A stretch of 64,000 nucleotides of DNA from Portulaca oleracea (GCA_029582165.1 CM055870.1:47882513-47946512), one strand, 5' to 3'; counted from the first letter of the stretch, positions 23,901 to 38,300 are shown. Numbers and translations are program-made. Notes: generated from the letters alone by a model not told the origin.

Positions 23901-25827
23901 ATCCCAGTCAAATACAGAAACTCCTGCAAATGAGTTTCTAAGATGAGTTTGTTGAGCCAAGCTTTGAGGACCTTTAACCATTGTGTCTGGACTAGCTATT
24001 TCACCAAGTTTTTTATTTGGTATATCATGATCCGACTCCAAGACATTAATTTTCAAGAATTTGTCGACAACTTGAAGTGCATTTGCCTGTGATAATTCTC
24101 CAGGCTCTTGTGAATCGACGTAACTCAGACCAGCCACCTCATTATCACAAGCTGCTAACTGGGGTGAGCTTCTCATTTCACTAATTTGGTCGCCATCACA
24201 TAGTCTGTCAGAAGCAACATCTTCCATGAACAGTTCTGCTGCCAAAGATCTGGCAACCTTGCTTTTGAATCCGTTGTTAACCCCTTTCTTGTCATCTGTT
24301 TCTGTATCATTTGCTAAATCAACTGTCTCTGCATCACACATTCCCCCATGGTTGTCCAAACACTGAAGATCAACAGATTTGCTACTCAATTCAGCAGAGC
24401 AAGATCTATCAGCATCCTTTGGAACCTTTCTCTGAGCTCTAAGCCCAGCAGCCCGTAGAGAAGCTGTACGAATGGCTGTAAACCCTTGTCTTGAAGAACC
24501 TGAAGGAAAGAAAATAACAAGAAAACAGTTCAATAAACAAAGCAAAACAGGTACAAAAAAGCATTTCTACTTTTTTTGGAAAAAAAACAAAAGTTGGAAT
24601 TTGAAACAACCGATCTGCTAAGGAAATTGGAGATTGATCAAGCATATTAGCTATGGCTGGGTATTGGAATTACGGGATTTTTGTTATCACATTTTATAAG
24701 GAATTCTGCATTCAAAGTGATAAGAAATGATGAACCTGACCCAAGTTCCTTGAACCACAACAGTTTCATGTTCTTAGTATCACATATTTCCTTGGTAGAG
24801 CTCCAACCTACTTTAGGGATGCAAGTATATTCTACTTTGTAAATAAACTAAAATTTGATCATTTAAATTACTCACAGTGTGCAGGTAAATGGACTCACAA
24901 CACAAAGCTAGACTTAAGAATCATGACAAGTTCAATTGCCCACTTAAGATTCATCGCATCCCAAACAGAGCAACTTTCCAGAGCAAAATCTCAAATGTAC
25001 ATGTCCAAATACCCATGTCACAATTAGTTATCAAGATGAAACTATCAAGCAAAGGAGCAGTTGATCTACCTGAACTCAGCACTGAATCATCCTGAGGAGT
25101 TTTCACTTTAGCTCCTCCGTCATCAGGGTGACAAGCATGACTACAGTTCTCCCCAGCACCTGTTTTGTCACCATTTTTACCAAGTAACTCCTCTGGTTTA
25201 TCCAAAAGTTGAGGTCTTTCAGCTCCTTGCTCATCATCCTCACAATTAGTCTCGTTATCTGATAGATCAAGCAGCTGGGTGTCTATGAATTCATCTACAT
25301 CGAAGTCATCCATCACTTGTGTTTCACCGGAAAGATATAGAACTTGTGTCTCCTCATAGTCCACAGGTTGAGTTTCATTGTCGAAGTCCATTACTTGAGT
25401 ATTAAAGGCATCATTGTCTTCCCAAGGAACCGTGTCGCCAAAATGTTCATTTTCAGCAGCATTAGTCTTCCATTCATCTATTTATTATGAGCAAAGCAAA
25501 AGGCTTAGCCAAATAATAATAGTAACAACAACAACATATCTAGAATTTGTTAGACCTCAACCAAACCCTCCAAAACCCACCCAAAAATAAAAGCAACCTG
25601 GAAAATTCAAATTGGAAATTTTTCACTGTTGATGTGAACAGCTGCTGTATAACAGTTATTACAAACTAAACGAGAAAGGACAAACATAAAAGTACAATAA
25701 CTGAAGTTAAAGAGAAGTTCAAGGTGAGAGCAAGCAATTTACCAGGCAAAGGAGAATCGTCAGAAAGGAAAATTGAATTCTTTTCGAGCGGTAGATTTTT
25801 AATTCTTCGAGTCCCAAGAGGCCCCAT
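20951..25827 (-). CDS. MDC1/PTIP-like protein with C-terminal tandem BRCT domains
   Basis: Eight coding exons (minus): 25743-25827, 25070-25477, 22527-24499, 22175-22444, 22010-22090, 21546-21657, 21386-21452, 20951-21047. They sum to 3093 nt, 1030 residues plus TGA, with all phases consistent. Start MGPLGTRRIKNLP at 25827. Residues 55-96 hold five TQ motifs (NTQVM, ETQPV, ETQVL, ETQVM, DTQLL). Residues about 165-800 are a low-complexity, basic/Ser-rich linker. Tandem BRCT spans about 805-1025 (THFVADVF, THLWLESCGQ, GRRVLITPNV, ...IFVDHVKRTRSTLWV). Plant relatives are nuclear BRCT proteins of the DNA-damage response. An ATM/ATR-type phosphorylation cluster plus phospho-binding BRCTs fits an MDC1-like adaptor role; that role is inference. 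The intron after exon 22175-22444 has a GC donor (GAG|GCAAG). Confidence 0.95.
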
Positions 25828-25866
25828 GACTGCTCAAATGTGGTTGTGACTGTGCCAGTGACAGAT

Positions 25867-26720
25867 CTAGAATTTGTATACAACAAAAAATGCATCAATT
25901 AAAACCACCCATCTTATAATACTCACAAGACTCCACACAAGGGAAAAAGAAAGGGAAAAAAATTCCCACAATTAGGGTTTTAACCATTGCCAGAACTATT
26001 TGACATTACACCATCACATGGTCCTCTATGAAACAAACTACCTTATCATTCAAATCCCACTCAAAATAGACGACAAAATGACACTATATCCCACATTGCC
26101 AACAACAAAACCAATACTAAACCAAAACCAATATTCCGAAATCCTACCCACTAGTTCCAATTGACCAAAGATTTAGAAATCGTTGGCCACCTCCTACTTG
26201 GAAAAGAGGGAGAGGAGGTTTAATTAAGCATTTTACTTCAGTCCATTACAATCTAAGTAGAAAAAAAAATACTTATTTAGTCCTAAACTATCCACATTCC
26301 CAACGGCATTATTGATTGATCGTAGATAAATTCCAACAAATCAAACAACAATGAGCATCGAAGGGGCTTTTCTTCTTTCAATTTTAAGCCCCACCATCGA
26401 ACAAGTGCATTCACTCACTGATTCAAAATTTCCGATTCCGGCTAAATAAAAAAGAAACAAAGAAAAAGAAAAAGAAAAATCGGATCCTGTATGTCGATTT
26501 GAACTTACCAAAACCCTAGTACAGTCCCGCTAATCGATGGTTGTTTCCCTTCATTTGATATTGAATCTGCGGACCAAACGCAATAAGAAGCAGATGAGAA
26601 AGACGAAAGCAGATTGAATGGCGAGATAAGAAGCGTAGAATCAGATGAAATTGACAAAAAGATGAGAGCTTGAGAATCGAGGGAGATTAGAAAACTCTAA
26701 CCTTGTCGGTTGTCAATGGA
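25867..26720 (-). other. Leader exon and 5' UTR intron of the BRCT gene
   Basis: A good donor (TTTTG|GTAAGTTC, exon end 26509) and an acceptor (TTCTAG at 25867) bracket a 5' UTR intron at 25867-26508. The upstream exon, about 26510-26700, carries the ACTAGGGTTTTGG-type leader sequence common in plant UTRs. Inferred from consensus only. The intron includes 26130-26270, which is similar to 39655-39860. Confidence 0.6.
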
Positions 26721-26765
26721 TGCCGGGAAATCGAGAACTCAGTTCTTACAAACTGAACAGAAGTG

Positions 26766-26768
<3 letters not shown>

Positions 26769-26810
<42 letters not shown>
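26769..26810. repeat. (AG)n microsatellite near the BRCT gene start
   Basis: About twenty AG dinucleotides, hence (CT)n on the gene's sense strand, just upstream of the leader exon. CT-rich tracts are common around plant transcription starts; it may be promoter-proximal. Confidence 0.85.
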
Positions 26811-26812
<2 letters not shown>

Positions 26813-29387
26813 GAGGGTGATGAGTTGAGGTTGTGGGCTGAAACTGTTGCCGCGGCTGAGAGAGTGGAGAGGGGTATCTTTCCCCTTTTTTGGAGGGAAA
26901 ATGGGAAATTTTCGCGCAACTGCGTCATCATCCTAGGTTTTGTTTTTTCTGTAATTTATTAGAAAAAAAATTAACAATTCCCTATATTTTGATGTAATTA
27001 TTTTAAGGATTCTATATTTTGAAAAATTATTATAGAGTAACATTATCTTTGCGGTAACTATTTATTGGGGGCATTTCAACCAATTTTCCGGTCTAAAAAT
27101 ACGCGAAACAATGATTTTTGTAGTTAAGGTGGTTTTAATTGAAGTCAACTATCATTTTAGGCGTTAATATTTAGAGTTGGTCAAAGATACATAACCCTAA
27201 TCAACAATAAATATTGTAATTAATACTTTGTTCGCCGAAAAATATGTCGGAATGTCCTCAAAAATAATTACAACAAAGATGATGTCACCCTACAATTATT
27301 TATCAAAATAAAGGGCCCTTAAAATAATTACATCAAAATATGAGGACCCTTTAGTCATTTTTTATTTATTAGATGTTCTCCACGTTGTAAAAAATTGAAA
27401 CGAAAAATTGAGGTTGTGGCCTCATTTTTTTTAGCATATAATATAATTCAGACAAAATTAATTTATGTCAAAATTGGGTTCGGACAATAGAAAGAAGAGA
27501 AATATTGTGTTTAAACATTCGGTCAATTCGACTAATGTCGAAATTTGGACAAAAATCTACCACCATACTCGATTTCTCTGGGTTGGATAGATTCAGGTAT
27601 TCAAATTGGACAAAATTATGCCTAACGTTAGATGTGTTGAAGCTTGTAATCCAAAAAGAGTGATTATTTATTAGCTCATCCTGTTTTATTCATTTATAAA
27701 ATTAAGATTTTCCACTTTAAAATATGTACTGACGATGTGTATATGTAATATATATGGTCAATCTTTTAATATCACAATTTCAAACAATGACCCATATAAA
27801 AAGCACGATATAAAAGGTAAAACCTATTATAAAACGGTGCATATATGCATACATAAATAAATGACGAAGAGAAGAAAACAATAGTATGGAATATGAAATC
27901 TCTCATTACCATATCACAGAAATATATAAAGATATAGCATTAGGAAAAAAAGATATCAAAAAGATTTGGATTGGCATATTGGCATTTTATAACACATTAG
28001 TTGCAGTAGATTGCGTTAAACTGCAGTAGAAATAGTAAAAAGATAATGATAATTTGCGGTAGGTTGCGGTAAATTGCGTTGCGTTTAGTTGTGTTAACGC
28101 ACAAAAGAACGGTGCCTAAAGGGTCTTATATCACCACCAAGGTCTACGTTAAACCCCCCTAAGATTAACCTAAAACTAAATATAGAGTTCTTTTTTGAAG
28201 AATTTTTTTGACAAATTTTCCTTTATAATATGGACAACTTTCTTAAAACCATAAACTTTGGCGAGTGATTTTTCCAAGAAAGTTTATTAATTTTTCTAAG
28301 TTAATCAAACTTTTCTATATTTGTTTACACAAAAAAAGAATAGAAAAATTTCATCGTGAGCCCACATGTTGGGAAGATACTTTCCATAGGAGTTGTTGAT
28401 AAAGCTTGTTTCCATGCGAAAAGGAAAGTATTTTAATCAAATTTCCAAAATATCCTAAAAACTATTTTGTAAAATGTAATATGTAAATAAACAAATAGGG
28501 ATAACTTGAACATTTTAAATAAACATTTCTACAAATAAACTTCCCTAAGCTTTTACATGTAAACCAAACATTATAAAATATTATTTCACATGAAAACTTT
28601 CTCAGAAAAAATTTTCTTGAAAAATATTTCCCCAAAAAAGAACAAAATGTACTGTTGTCTTGAGGATAAGTGTACGATAGATAAATTTTAATAGATGTTG
28701 GCATTAAAAGTTTGAAGAAAACATGTGAAATTTCAAAATCTACAATACATATAACAAATACTCATATTACATATTATCTTAAAAAAATTTCATATTTTCC
28801 AAAGCTTTCCCAACCAAAATCTACCAAAGTTTATCTAACCTATTCTTATCATCAAAAGAACACAACATGGCCATGAACACCAAAGTGCACATGGAAAGTT
28901 GAGTTCACATGGAATGTTATTGTTGGCTAATTGATTACACTAAAAATTTCCTCAGCTAGCAACAGTGTACAAGCACTTTTAATAGTTCTACACTGTCAGA
29001 AGACAACAGTTTCTCCAAGGTTTGTAAAAGCTTGTTCATCTATCCATATAAAATAAGTGTATACAAAGAAAGTTAGCAGGGAATGTGTACAATGCAGGAC
29101 TGAAAATTTCAATGCCTAATCGGGCATTCGCATCCTGAACTCTTAATTAGAATAAGATTTTTGTCTGGGAAAGCCACAAAAATTCAACATTTAGTCGAAC
29201 ACAGCAATGCAGCCTGAAAGTTCACTTCCCAATGAAGCATGTCCCGTCTATGTGTGACCATTTTGAGTATTATTTATATCGAAGCCGTTCTGTAGCAACC
29301 TCTCCTCAAATTTATGAGGTTACTACTTCATAGTCTCACTTGTATCGATAGTTATGCAGCTAAATCCTACAGGAAACCACCACATCT
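26811..29387. other. Intergenic between BRCT and UKL genes
   Basis: No coding signal. A patch at 27985-28110 with repeated TTGCGGTA/GCAGTAG-like words looks like a degenerate hAT MITE. 28200-28640 is AT-rich with several TTTTC/GAAAA inverted words. 28900-29387 is presumably the UKL 3' UTR and downstream sequence. Confidence 0.5.
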
Positions 29388-32300
29388 TTAGTCATCAGTG
29401 CCAAAATAACGGTCGCCAAATTCTCCCATTCCAGGTATGACTCGAAACTCGTCGTTCAATGCAGCATCAATCTCAGAAGTGACAATCTTCAGCGTGGGGT
29501 ACCATTTGCAAACACAGTGGACTCCTTCAGGAGCCTGAGATCAACAATGTATTTGGACGACGATCAAAAATAATGAATAAGGATAAATGATGGCCATAGA
29601 AATGGCAAAAAGGGGTGCAAAAGAACAACTTACTGAGATGAGGTTGAGAAAGATAATGTGGGATTCAGGAACCCCTTTCTGTATGAGCAATTCGATTGCT
29701 TGGCAAGCAGAATTACCTTTAAAACACCAGTGACAGTTGCAAATTAGTGCATGAGTTGAATGACCAAATCAAGAGCTTTAGTTTTTGTTTTCTTTTCACT
29801 GTTACAGGCCAAAAAAGGCTATAGAGTACCGCAACAAAGTTGCAAGAAAACAGCAGAAAGAACTAAAACAGCTCCACAAATAAACCACAAAGCACACAGC
29901 ACGCCAAAAAAACAGCTAGCTAACAATTTTCTTTTTTTCTTCCAGCCATTCATCTCTGAAAGCCTTCGCCACAGTCTCTTGATCATCACGTATAATGTTC
30001 AAAATGCCCCAACTCTCAGAAATACCATTATCACCCAATACAACATGATGACCACTGGACAAAACAACTAGCAGCACAGCACCACACACTTTTTAGCAGA
30101 AAGAAAGAAAGGAAATACGATGTTAATCAATGCCAAATTATCAATCCCAACATTAAGACAGTTTTTGCAGAATAAACGGGTGAATAACAAATGAGTTGAG
30201 CAGGTTTAGGGCTCTCCAAATCAAAAAAAAAAAAGAAAAAAAGAAAACAGATAATGAACCATGTATCAATAATTGCATGAGGGATGGTGGAAAAAAATTA
30301 CAGGCAAACATCAAACACAATGGATAGGTAAAGTTTCAGGGCATTGAAAGACGATGGAAAGAGCTTAAAGGAACTAGAAGAATATGAAATTGTAAGCTTC
30401 ACTTTAGCTGAGATTAGTTAGAAGTTGAAAGGAATTAGAAGCTTTTGACAATTTAGACACTGTTCTTTTCTGCGGTGGGTAAAGTGTGGTAATGGTATGG
30501 TATTGGTAAAAATGAATGTGGATAGTGTGATATGATGTGGTATAGTGTGGTAAGTTGTGGTAAAATTTGTGATAAGAATGGTTGGTGAGGTAGGTGAGGA
30601 GAAAGAAAACTGAAAAGCAGTGAGAAAAGTGGGAGAGAAAATTATGGTCAATGTGATCAAGCGTGGTATGATATGGTAATATGTGTAGATTTGTGGTTAG
30701 TATGGTAAATTGTGGTAGGTGTGGTATGGTACCACGCATTAGTGAATAGGTTGATAAGAACAGGGGCAATAATTACTCTATAGACTAAAAGAAATGGCAA
30801 CACAGACATCATTAATAAATAGCAGTGCTTTTGGTCAATGGATAAGCATCAACCACAAAAACTGTCATAACAAATTCAAAACTTTTCAATGTAACTGCCA
30901 ACTCCATTTTTAAGGCAACCTAAGAGCTGGGAAAAGAAATCTAAACATGTTCCCCAGAAGACATCCTACACTGGATCATTATTAGTGTCACTAAAAATTA
31001 CCTGTGGCAAGAACAGGGTCAAGAAGCAAAACATGTCGTTCTGATATATCCTTTGGAAGTTTCTCATATATAAGCTGCATAAGTCAATGCAAGTCACACT
31101 GTAAGAATTGAATTATAAAAAAGCACGAGGAAGTGAAATAATTATCAGATACAGAAAGAAAAGGCACAGACTTATTCATGAAACAGATGACAAGTACCAG
31201 TTTCAAGAGTTAACCTGTTTCCCATTATCTCCATCACGGTGTATAAGAATCTTCCCAATCTTTATCCCCTTGCAACAAGCACGCAGAGCATTTTCCATAC
31301 TTTCCCCACTAAACAAAGCAATTTCAAAAAAGGTTAGGAAGCCGCAGCTGATTTTGCTACACACAGATAATCAACACAACGAAGGCGACATCAAACCAGC
31401 CACCCCCCCCCCCCCCACCGCCGATTAAAAAATTCCTTCTGGCTTAGTATCTTCATCTTGCAAGACTAAATACTAGCTTACAAAAGCACTTCATATTTTT
31501 TTTCAGAAAAAGGCCACCTAATTTATTTATTATTATTATTATTGAAAGCCAATAAGGGCTAAAGTTCGCATCAATGATGCAACAAAGCTCAGCATAGATT
31601 TGAGTGAAGCTAAACCGGGAGCACAGGGGCTTGATTCTCATTCTGGGACACAGACGCAACAGCAAGAGAAAGACAAGGCTGATGAACAGGGGCAACTCTC
31701 GAAATAGGCAGTGCCAAGGAGCACAGGGGCTTTAATTCTTGTAAAACACACAAGTAATCTCTATCAGTATCAAAGAAAGCCATTGAAGCAGTACCATCAA
31801 TACAACCATCAATAGCCAAGGAAGAAACCAAAACAAGCAGATTTGAATGAAGCTCAGTATACCTAGTCTTAATCTTCATCACAGCCAGAATCCATGGAAA
31901 AAAGGAACCAAAACTCAAAGGGACAACTACTCAAACATAATTTAAAACAAGGCAGCACTTCACATTTGAAAACATCATGAAAGCAGAAGAACCTTATCAA
32001 AATCCCTTAGCGGTGTTTACAGTAGTATTTATTGCTAATACAGTACTACAATTAGGAATGAACAGCGAACCAACTGAACAAAGGGTGTAATTTACTGCAT
32101 ACATAATCTGAGACATGATGATAGAGGGAAACTAATCCTGTTCAACATTTCAAATTGCAAAACCGTATCTGTAACTCACTTTGCATACCATCCTTTTGCT
32201 CAGCAGATATAACAGCATAACACAGGATAGCAGCAACACGATGAAAAGGATATTGTTTTGTCTTTACCTTTTTTGAAAGAAAAAATAGACTTGCTGCTAA

Positions 32301-35300
32301 GCTTAATAAAAAAAAGATTTTATAACATCAATTACTAACAAGCATTTTAACAGCTGACAGTCAGCTCACCTGCGAACTATGGACACACCACACAATTTCT
32401 TGCAGAAATCTACTCCAGTGTATACTGATCCTGAGGGTACAAATGAAGAGGTAAGAGAAGTTAATTAGGCAGTTACATCACAATGAAGACAACCTACATT
32501 TCATGATAGTAATGCCTAAATTAGAGGAAAAGTGCATTAATTGATTCAACTGCAGAACCTTGCATATTTGATATATTTGTTTAAAAATCTTGAGCTAACC
32601 CATAATTGAAAACATCAAAGGATACTAGGGGTGGTCGGCGGGACGAGTTCGGGCCAGCCCTAAAAGCTGGGCCGGGCCAGGCAAAGAATTTTTAAGGGCC
32701 CAAGTGGGCTGAGTTTAAGCGGGTCCTAAACAGGCAGGACTGGCCTAGGCTGTGGAAACTAGGCATTTATGAGGGATCTGCCACTACTTGACTTGACTGT
32801 CGCTGTTTAAGTTGGAAGGGAATCTCCCAAGCATGGCTGATTCCAATTTATGCTTACTTTCTAGTGAAACTGGAAAATCTGTTTCCCTCTTGTAAACTTG
32901 CCAAATCCATTTATCAAGAAAAGAAAAACAATAGCTTGCCAAACCCAGAGACCATGCTTCCCATTCGAATTGAAGGCCCAACGATTGGTCTGCATCTTGG
33001 GCATTTCATTCTGTTTCCAACTAGCTGCTCTTTCTACTTAAGTGCAGTTCCAAATTGAAGCCTGAATTTCGAGGTTAGTAATTATTTCTGCATTACCTGG
33101 CTTCCATGAAAGCAGTCGTTGATCACCCCCCCCCCCCCCACCCAAAAAAAAAATCGCCCTTCTCTATCTTAGGGTGTTCAGGCCTTTGTTTCCTTGTAAG
33201 TTGTAACCCACTTTAATTTGTATGCCTGGAAACACTGATACTAATTTTTAGTTTATTGCAAGAGACACTTGTTCCATCTAATCTAATATAACCAAAAAAG
33301 AAAAGTTTATAATTTATCCTTTAAAAAATGGCATAATTCAAGATTTTTTGGACTATTGGGAGAGAAATGAAACAAAGGGTGTTTTGACGGAGTTGAAACT
33401 CCTATTCAGCGCTTGAAAGATAATTTTATGAAGTCTCTCTACTTTTGGGATACTGGGTGCATTTTGATGGAGTGGATTTTGTAGATAGCCTATATTTTGG
33501 TTGTACAATCTTTGTTGAATGCTTCACAAGCATCTGTTTTTCCATCCTATTATTAATATATCTTATTTTCCTATCAAAATTTAAAAAAATGGCATTATTC
33601 ATAAAAGTTGAACGAATTGCAGTATCCAACAAGAAGTTGAATCCCAAGGAATAGGAAAAATTGGTCCCAAACTGCCCAAACCAAAACACACCTCACCCGT
33701 ATTTTTCCGAACCTGAAGTATAGTCGTCTCGTATTTACACGAAATCATATGCACCGGACCATATTTACCCCCCATCCAACTAAATCAACCTGTCTATTCC
33801 TAATGCACTAACCACTTGCTTGTAACACCATGTACACTAGAATGACTAGTTACTCATGAGTATTAAAAGATAAAATTCAACACACTCAAAAACCAGAAAG
33901 AGGGAAACACCACACCCCCCCCCCTTTTTTAAGGAACAGCTAAAGTTTACTCAGCCCAAAGGAACACACCTGTTGGGGTCACCACTTGCTTCTCAGTAAA
34001 TGGCAAATGTCCAAGACCATGCTCTACAACCTTAAATTGAGTAATGAAAATATCAGCATTAAAGGATTTTAAAGAAAAAAATACTAAGCACAACACCTAG
34101 TCTGAAAAGCCATGAGAAAGAAGCAACACACCAATCGGATAAGCCGGTCTGAGTAGAAAACAAAATCATGCTTTGATATGTCCTTGTCACGGATTAGTGT
34201 ATGCATCCCCCTGATCTGCAAGATGCAATCAGCAATGTTATGATCATGGTTACACATCAACTCTTAACTACTAAACTCTCTCTATATGCTTCCCTCATCA
34301 CGAGATGTTCAACCCCAAATAAATGGAATCTTCTTGTGTAGCATAGACATGCAAAATGTAATTATTACAATGAAACTAACCCGAATTTTGCACGAATATT
34401 GACTAAAAATCTATCCACTCCTCTACTATTGCAAAAAATGCCAAAAATAATCCTAAACATCAAATACTATATTAATATATAAGCACCAATACTCTAGTTA
34501 TTTCCTAAGACTATATACATGAATAGATATGCATAAACCCATACACAAATTCTAGGGTGAGACTGTCTCACATAACAGTTATGGTGAGATGGACACCTTT
34601 AGGTTTTGCTTTTTCGTACTTGAATGACGTTTAAAACACGAAAGTGATTAATAATTTACCCAGGAATGAATTTTATCATAGTCACCCTTACATTCATAAA
34701 AAGTAACCACAAAAATGTATGCCTCACGATTAAGTTATAGGGACACGGTCTCACACAGATACATGTGAATCTGTAAAGTCGTACTATTACTTCTTGTTTT
34801 TTCAACTATCTTACACTGTCACCAATCAGTTAGTTGACATGCATCTAGCAAGTAGCAGCGAACTAATATGTGCAGCTGAGTTCACACTCAATAATCAATA
34901 TCATTGTTGATGTTGATGTCTGTGAAAATATCTAAAAATGAAATAAAAATTTAAAAAAAACAAACATTTAATGCCCCCTCTGTAAAAAAGACTATGCCCC
35001 CTCATTTATGGAGCAATTCTTAAACCTTCTTAGGTTTGCGGGGAAATATATAGTTTCCTTGCCATTTACTTTCAGGGCTAATAACTTAAACACGACTACA
35101 ATTACAAATGCTCCTTTAAATTCCTTCTTTGTTTTTGTTTCCACTCTCTTAATGTATCAAATATATTATTTGTTTCTGAAAGTAAAAGGACACCAATTTT
35201 CTCATCTCAATTGAATTCAGCCTGCAATCACGCTAATACCATAGTTTTCTTTGCCACTAATAAATCCATATTGGGAAAGAACATGTAGTATGTGTTAAAA

Positions 35301-38300
35301 CACATTATTTGATAATACTCATTGTTACAGATCTTTCACATTTTAAATGTCTGGCCTCTGTGGAACTGTTTTCCTTGATCTGCCGCTGGTTTCAAGTACC
35401 CCCATTAAGCTGTTTACTATCTCAGGTCTGAACAAGCAAACATGCATAAGGGGATTCTACAAACATTTTAGAGAGCAGGTAGTTCCACAATTTTTATATC
35501 TGTTTGCGGACGGGAACAGACACAAGAGATACAGAGACACTACCTGGAATGTGGACTGAATGACATAGACATTGGGATATATTTTGCAAAGATCATGTTG
35601 GCCAAGCTTTGTACGTATGTGTTGTACAATCAAATCAATAGCAACATGATTATCCCCTCCCCTAGGAATGATCAAGTCAGCATACTTCTTTGATGGTAGA
35701 ACAAAATCGTCAAACGCAGGCTTGACAAACTTCGCATACTGCAAGAGTTGAGCAATATCATCAGAGCACATCATAACCAAACATAACTAAAAACTGAAGC
35801 GAAAACAGCTGAATTGTTGAGTCATAAAAAAAATTAAAAATTAAAAAAAAAAACCCTCAAATGTGTTCCCATGATAATAACTTATAAGCCAGAAACATCC
35901 TCTTGTTTTCTATAACTGGCTGTCTAAGGGTATCAATGCAGTAGAGGGTGTGCTTTTAAAGTGCTCCACAACAATAGCCTAGCTAGATTAGCTCCCTGAT
36001 CTACTAAGGATTGTCTTTGGTAGATTTGCTTTCCAAGTATTTAGTACACTTAGTTACTGCCTTAGAATCCCCCATTGTCGGATTCTCCATCCTTTCTCTC
36101 CTGTCCTTTCTTACCTCCCGATTCCTATTCTTTTCCTTTTCATCTCCATAAATCCTCATGTTTAAAATAAGCATCATGTAGATTTCATCTTGTATTCGGA
36201 CCCTGACACAAGGCCTCATCAATTACCACATATAAACTGCAACTAAAATCAACTGTACAAGAAAATGCCTAAAAGGGCGGAATCATTGCCAGGAAGTTAT
36301 TTATTAAAGCCATAACACAATAAATCACCATGTGGAATACCTTCGACTATTTGGTGCTGCCCTTGAAAGGAAAGAAATTCCCAGATTTTTGAGGACTAGG
36401 CTAGAATGCTAAATGGCTTCACACTTCATTCTTGGAGAACCCTGTGTAGTTGCCTAGTTGGCCTCAAGGTTTTCATAATGGTACAAAGGTCTCCTTCGAT
36501 TTTGTGGGTAAGGTTATTGTATAAAAGGTCAAGGCATTTTGGTTTTTTTGATCTAGCCTCTTTATGTAAATGGGAGACATCATCTAGGTGTCCTTTACAT
36601 TAATACATCTTTGACTACTGTTATTTAAAAATCACCCTGTTTAACCTTAAACAAGCCAACATATTGGTACAAGCAAGACCTAAAGACTGTCTCCTTTTTT
36701 CTCTAAAGAAAGCAGACACACTATATGCATCATGTTCAATAAACAATTAAAAAGACCGTCCATGCTTATCTAAATAAATTAAAAACAAACATTTCCACAT
36801 GTCAAACCAAAGACTTTTTAGGAATGTAGATAGTCAATTGAGGAACAAAAAGGTTTAAGGACCACCATAAGCCATTGTGTCGTTTTCATGTACTCTACCA
36901 TAGCCACAGCCTACTTGTCAGACCCATGTTTCTTGCCTGTCCACATCGTCAAGTCCACATAGGGTATCACCACAGAAAAGGTGGTTCTAGGTAACAAAGA
37001 CTCCAGTGAAAGGGGGGAAAACCCATAATGGAAAGGAACTTTCTAGCTAAGCATGGTACCTTATACACGAAGGATACTATGTAAAGCATGTTCAAGGTAT
37101 TAAGCAATGACTGGAACATAGGTTCTTGCCTGTTCAAGAACAGAGCTTATGTCCCTGCCCCTTTCAACAGTATCACGCCTGATTCTGCGTGCAAGTCTGA
37201 CATCAGCATCTACAAGCAAAACATAGACAACAAGGAATAACTTATGTGAGAGAATTTGTTCTTATACAACTGAACTCACAATAGATTCAGGAAATCAGAC
37301 ACTGACATGGATATTTAAATTTAAAGAGAACAATTAAGTGCCAGGAATGAAACAGCAAGGATATACCAAATAAAACCATCATCTTAAAGTGCCATATCAC
37401 ATAGGGTATACTGTAAGCCAATTGTGTGTAGCCTTGGTGCCTTATCATGCAAAGAGGCTCATTTATCTCATTCATTTGAATCCTAGATTTCAAAAGGATT
37501 TTCCACTGTTCTTTATGGAAGGTATACACTATACAACCATATGATAAGTAGAAGTAGCAACCAAAAGAAAGCAGTTCGAGAGCATTTGGTTGGTCAAAAA
37601 CACTAGGGAAATAGATCAATTTTCCCAAGTTGACCTATTTTCCCCATGGTTGGTCGCAAATTTACAAGGGGCCCACAATTTCCCACCCTTATCCAGGGAA
37701 AATTTCATTGGGGGGGGGGGTGTTAAGGAAATTTTTCCCATGAAAGACTTTCCAAGGGAAATTTCCCCGTGGTTCTTACCAAACACTCTAAATAAAAATA
37801 AATGACTAACGAGTCCCAATGTGGGTCCCGCTTTTGATGCACGCAGCCTACCTCTATAAATATCACCATCGGCAGAGAGAGGCTAATTCCATACACCCAC
37901 GTCCAAAAAAAAAAAAAAAGAAAGAAAGAAAGAAACAATTTTTGAGAAAATGTTCTTGAAGTGGAAAAACCTTTGAAGAAACAAGAATGCCTACTTCAAA
38001 TGATAACAATAAAATAAATGACCAAATAAAACATTATCATACCTGTATCCACAAATATCTTCATATTCATCAAGTTGCGGACACGTGGATCATGGAAAAC
38101 TAGAATTCCTTCCAAAATTATAACATCAGATGCATTCACCTATCAAAATTTGACATAAGAATTAATCTGTCAAAAAAGTTATCCAGCAGCAGCAATTGGA
38201 CTAGAATCTAGATGCATCTGCCAAGATTATCCAGAACCCCATGCCACCCAATAACCTTCGAAGGAGATCAAGCACTTGCAAGCACAATCAATATTTCCAT

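Noticed and set aside
30404..30769. 121-codon minus-strand frame
   Set aside because: Low-complexity Thr/His/Tyr translation of the TGTGGTA array.
36406..36603. 65-codon plus-strand frame, possible LINE tail
   Set aside because: No motif strong enough to distinguish it from random intron sequence.
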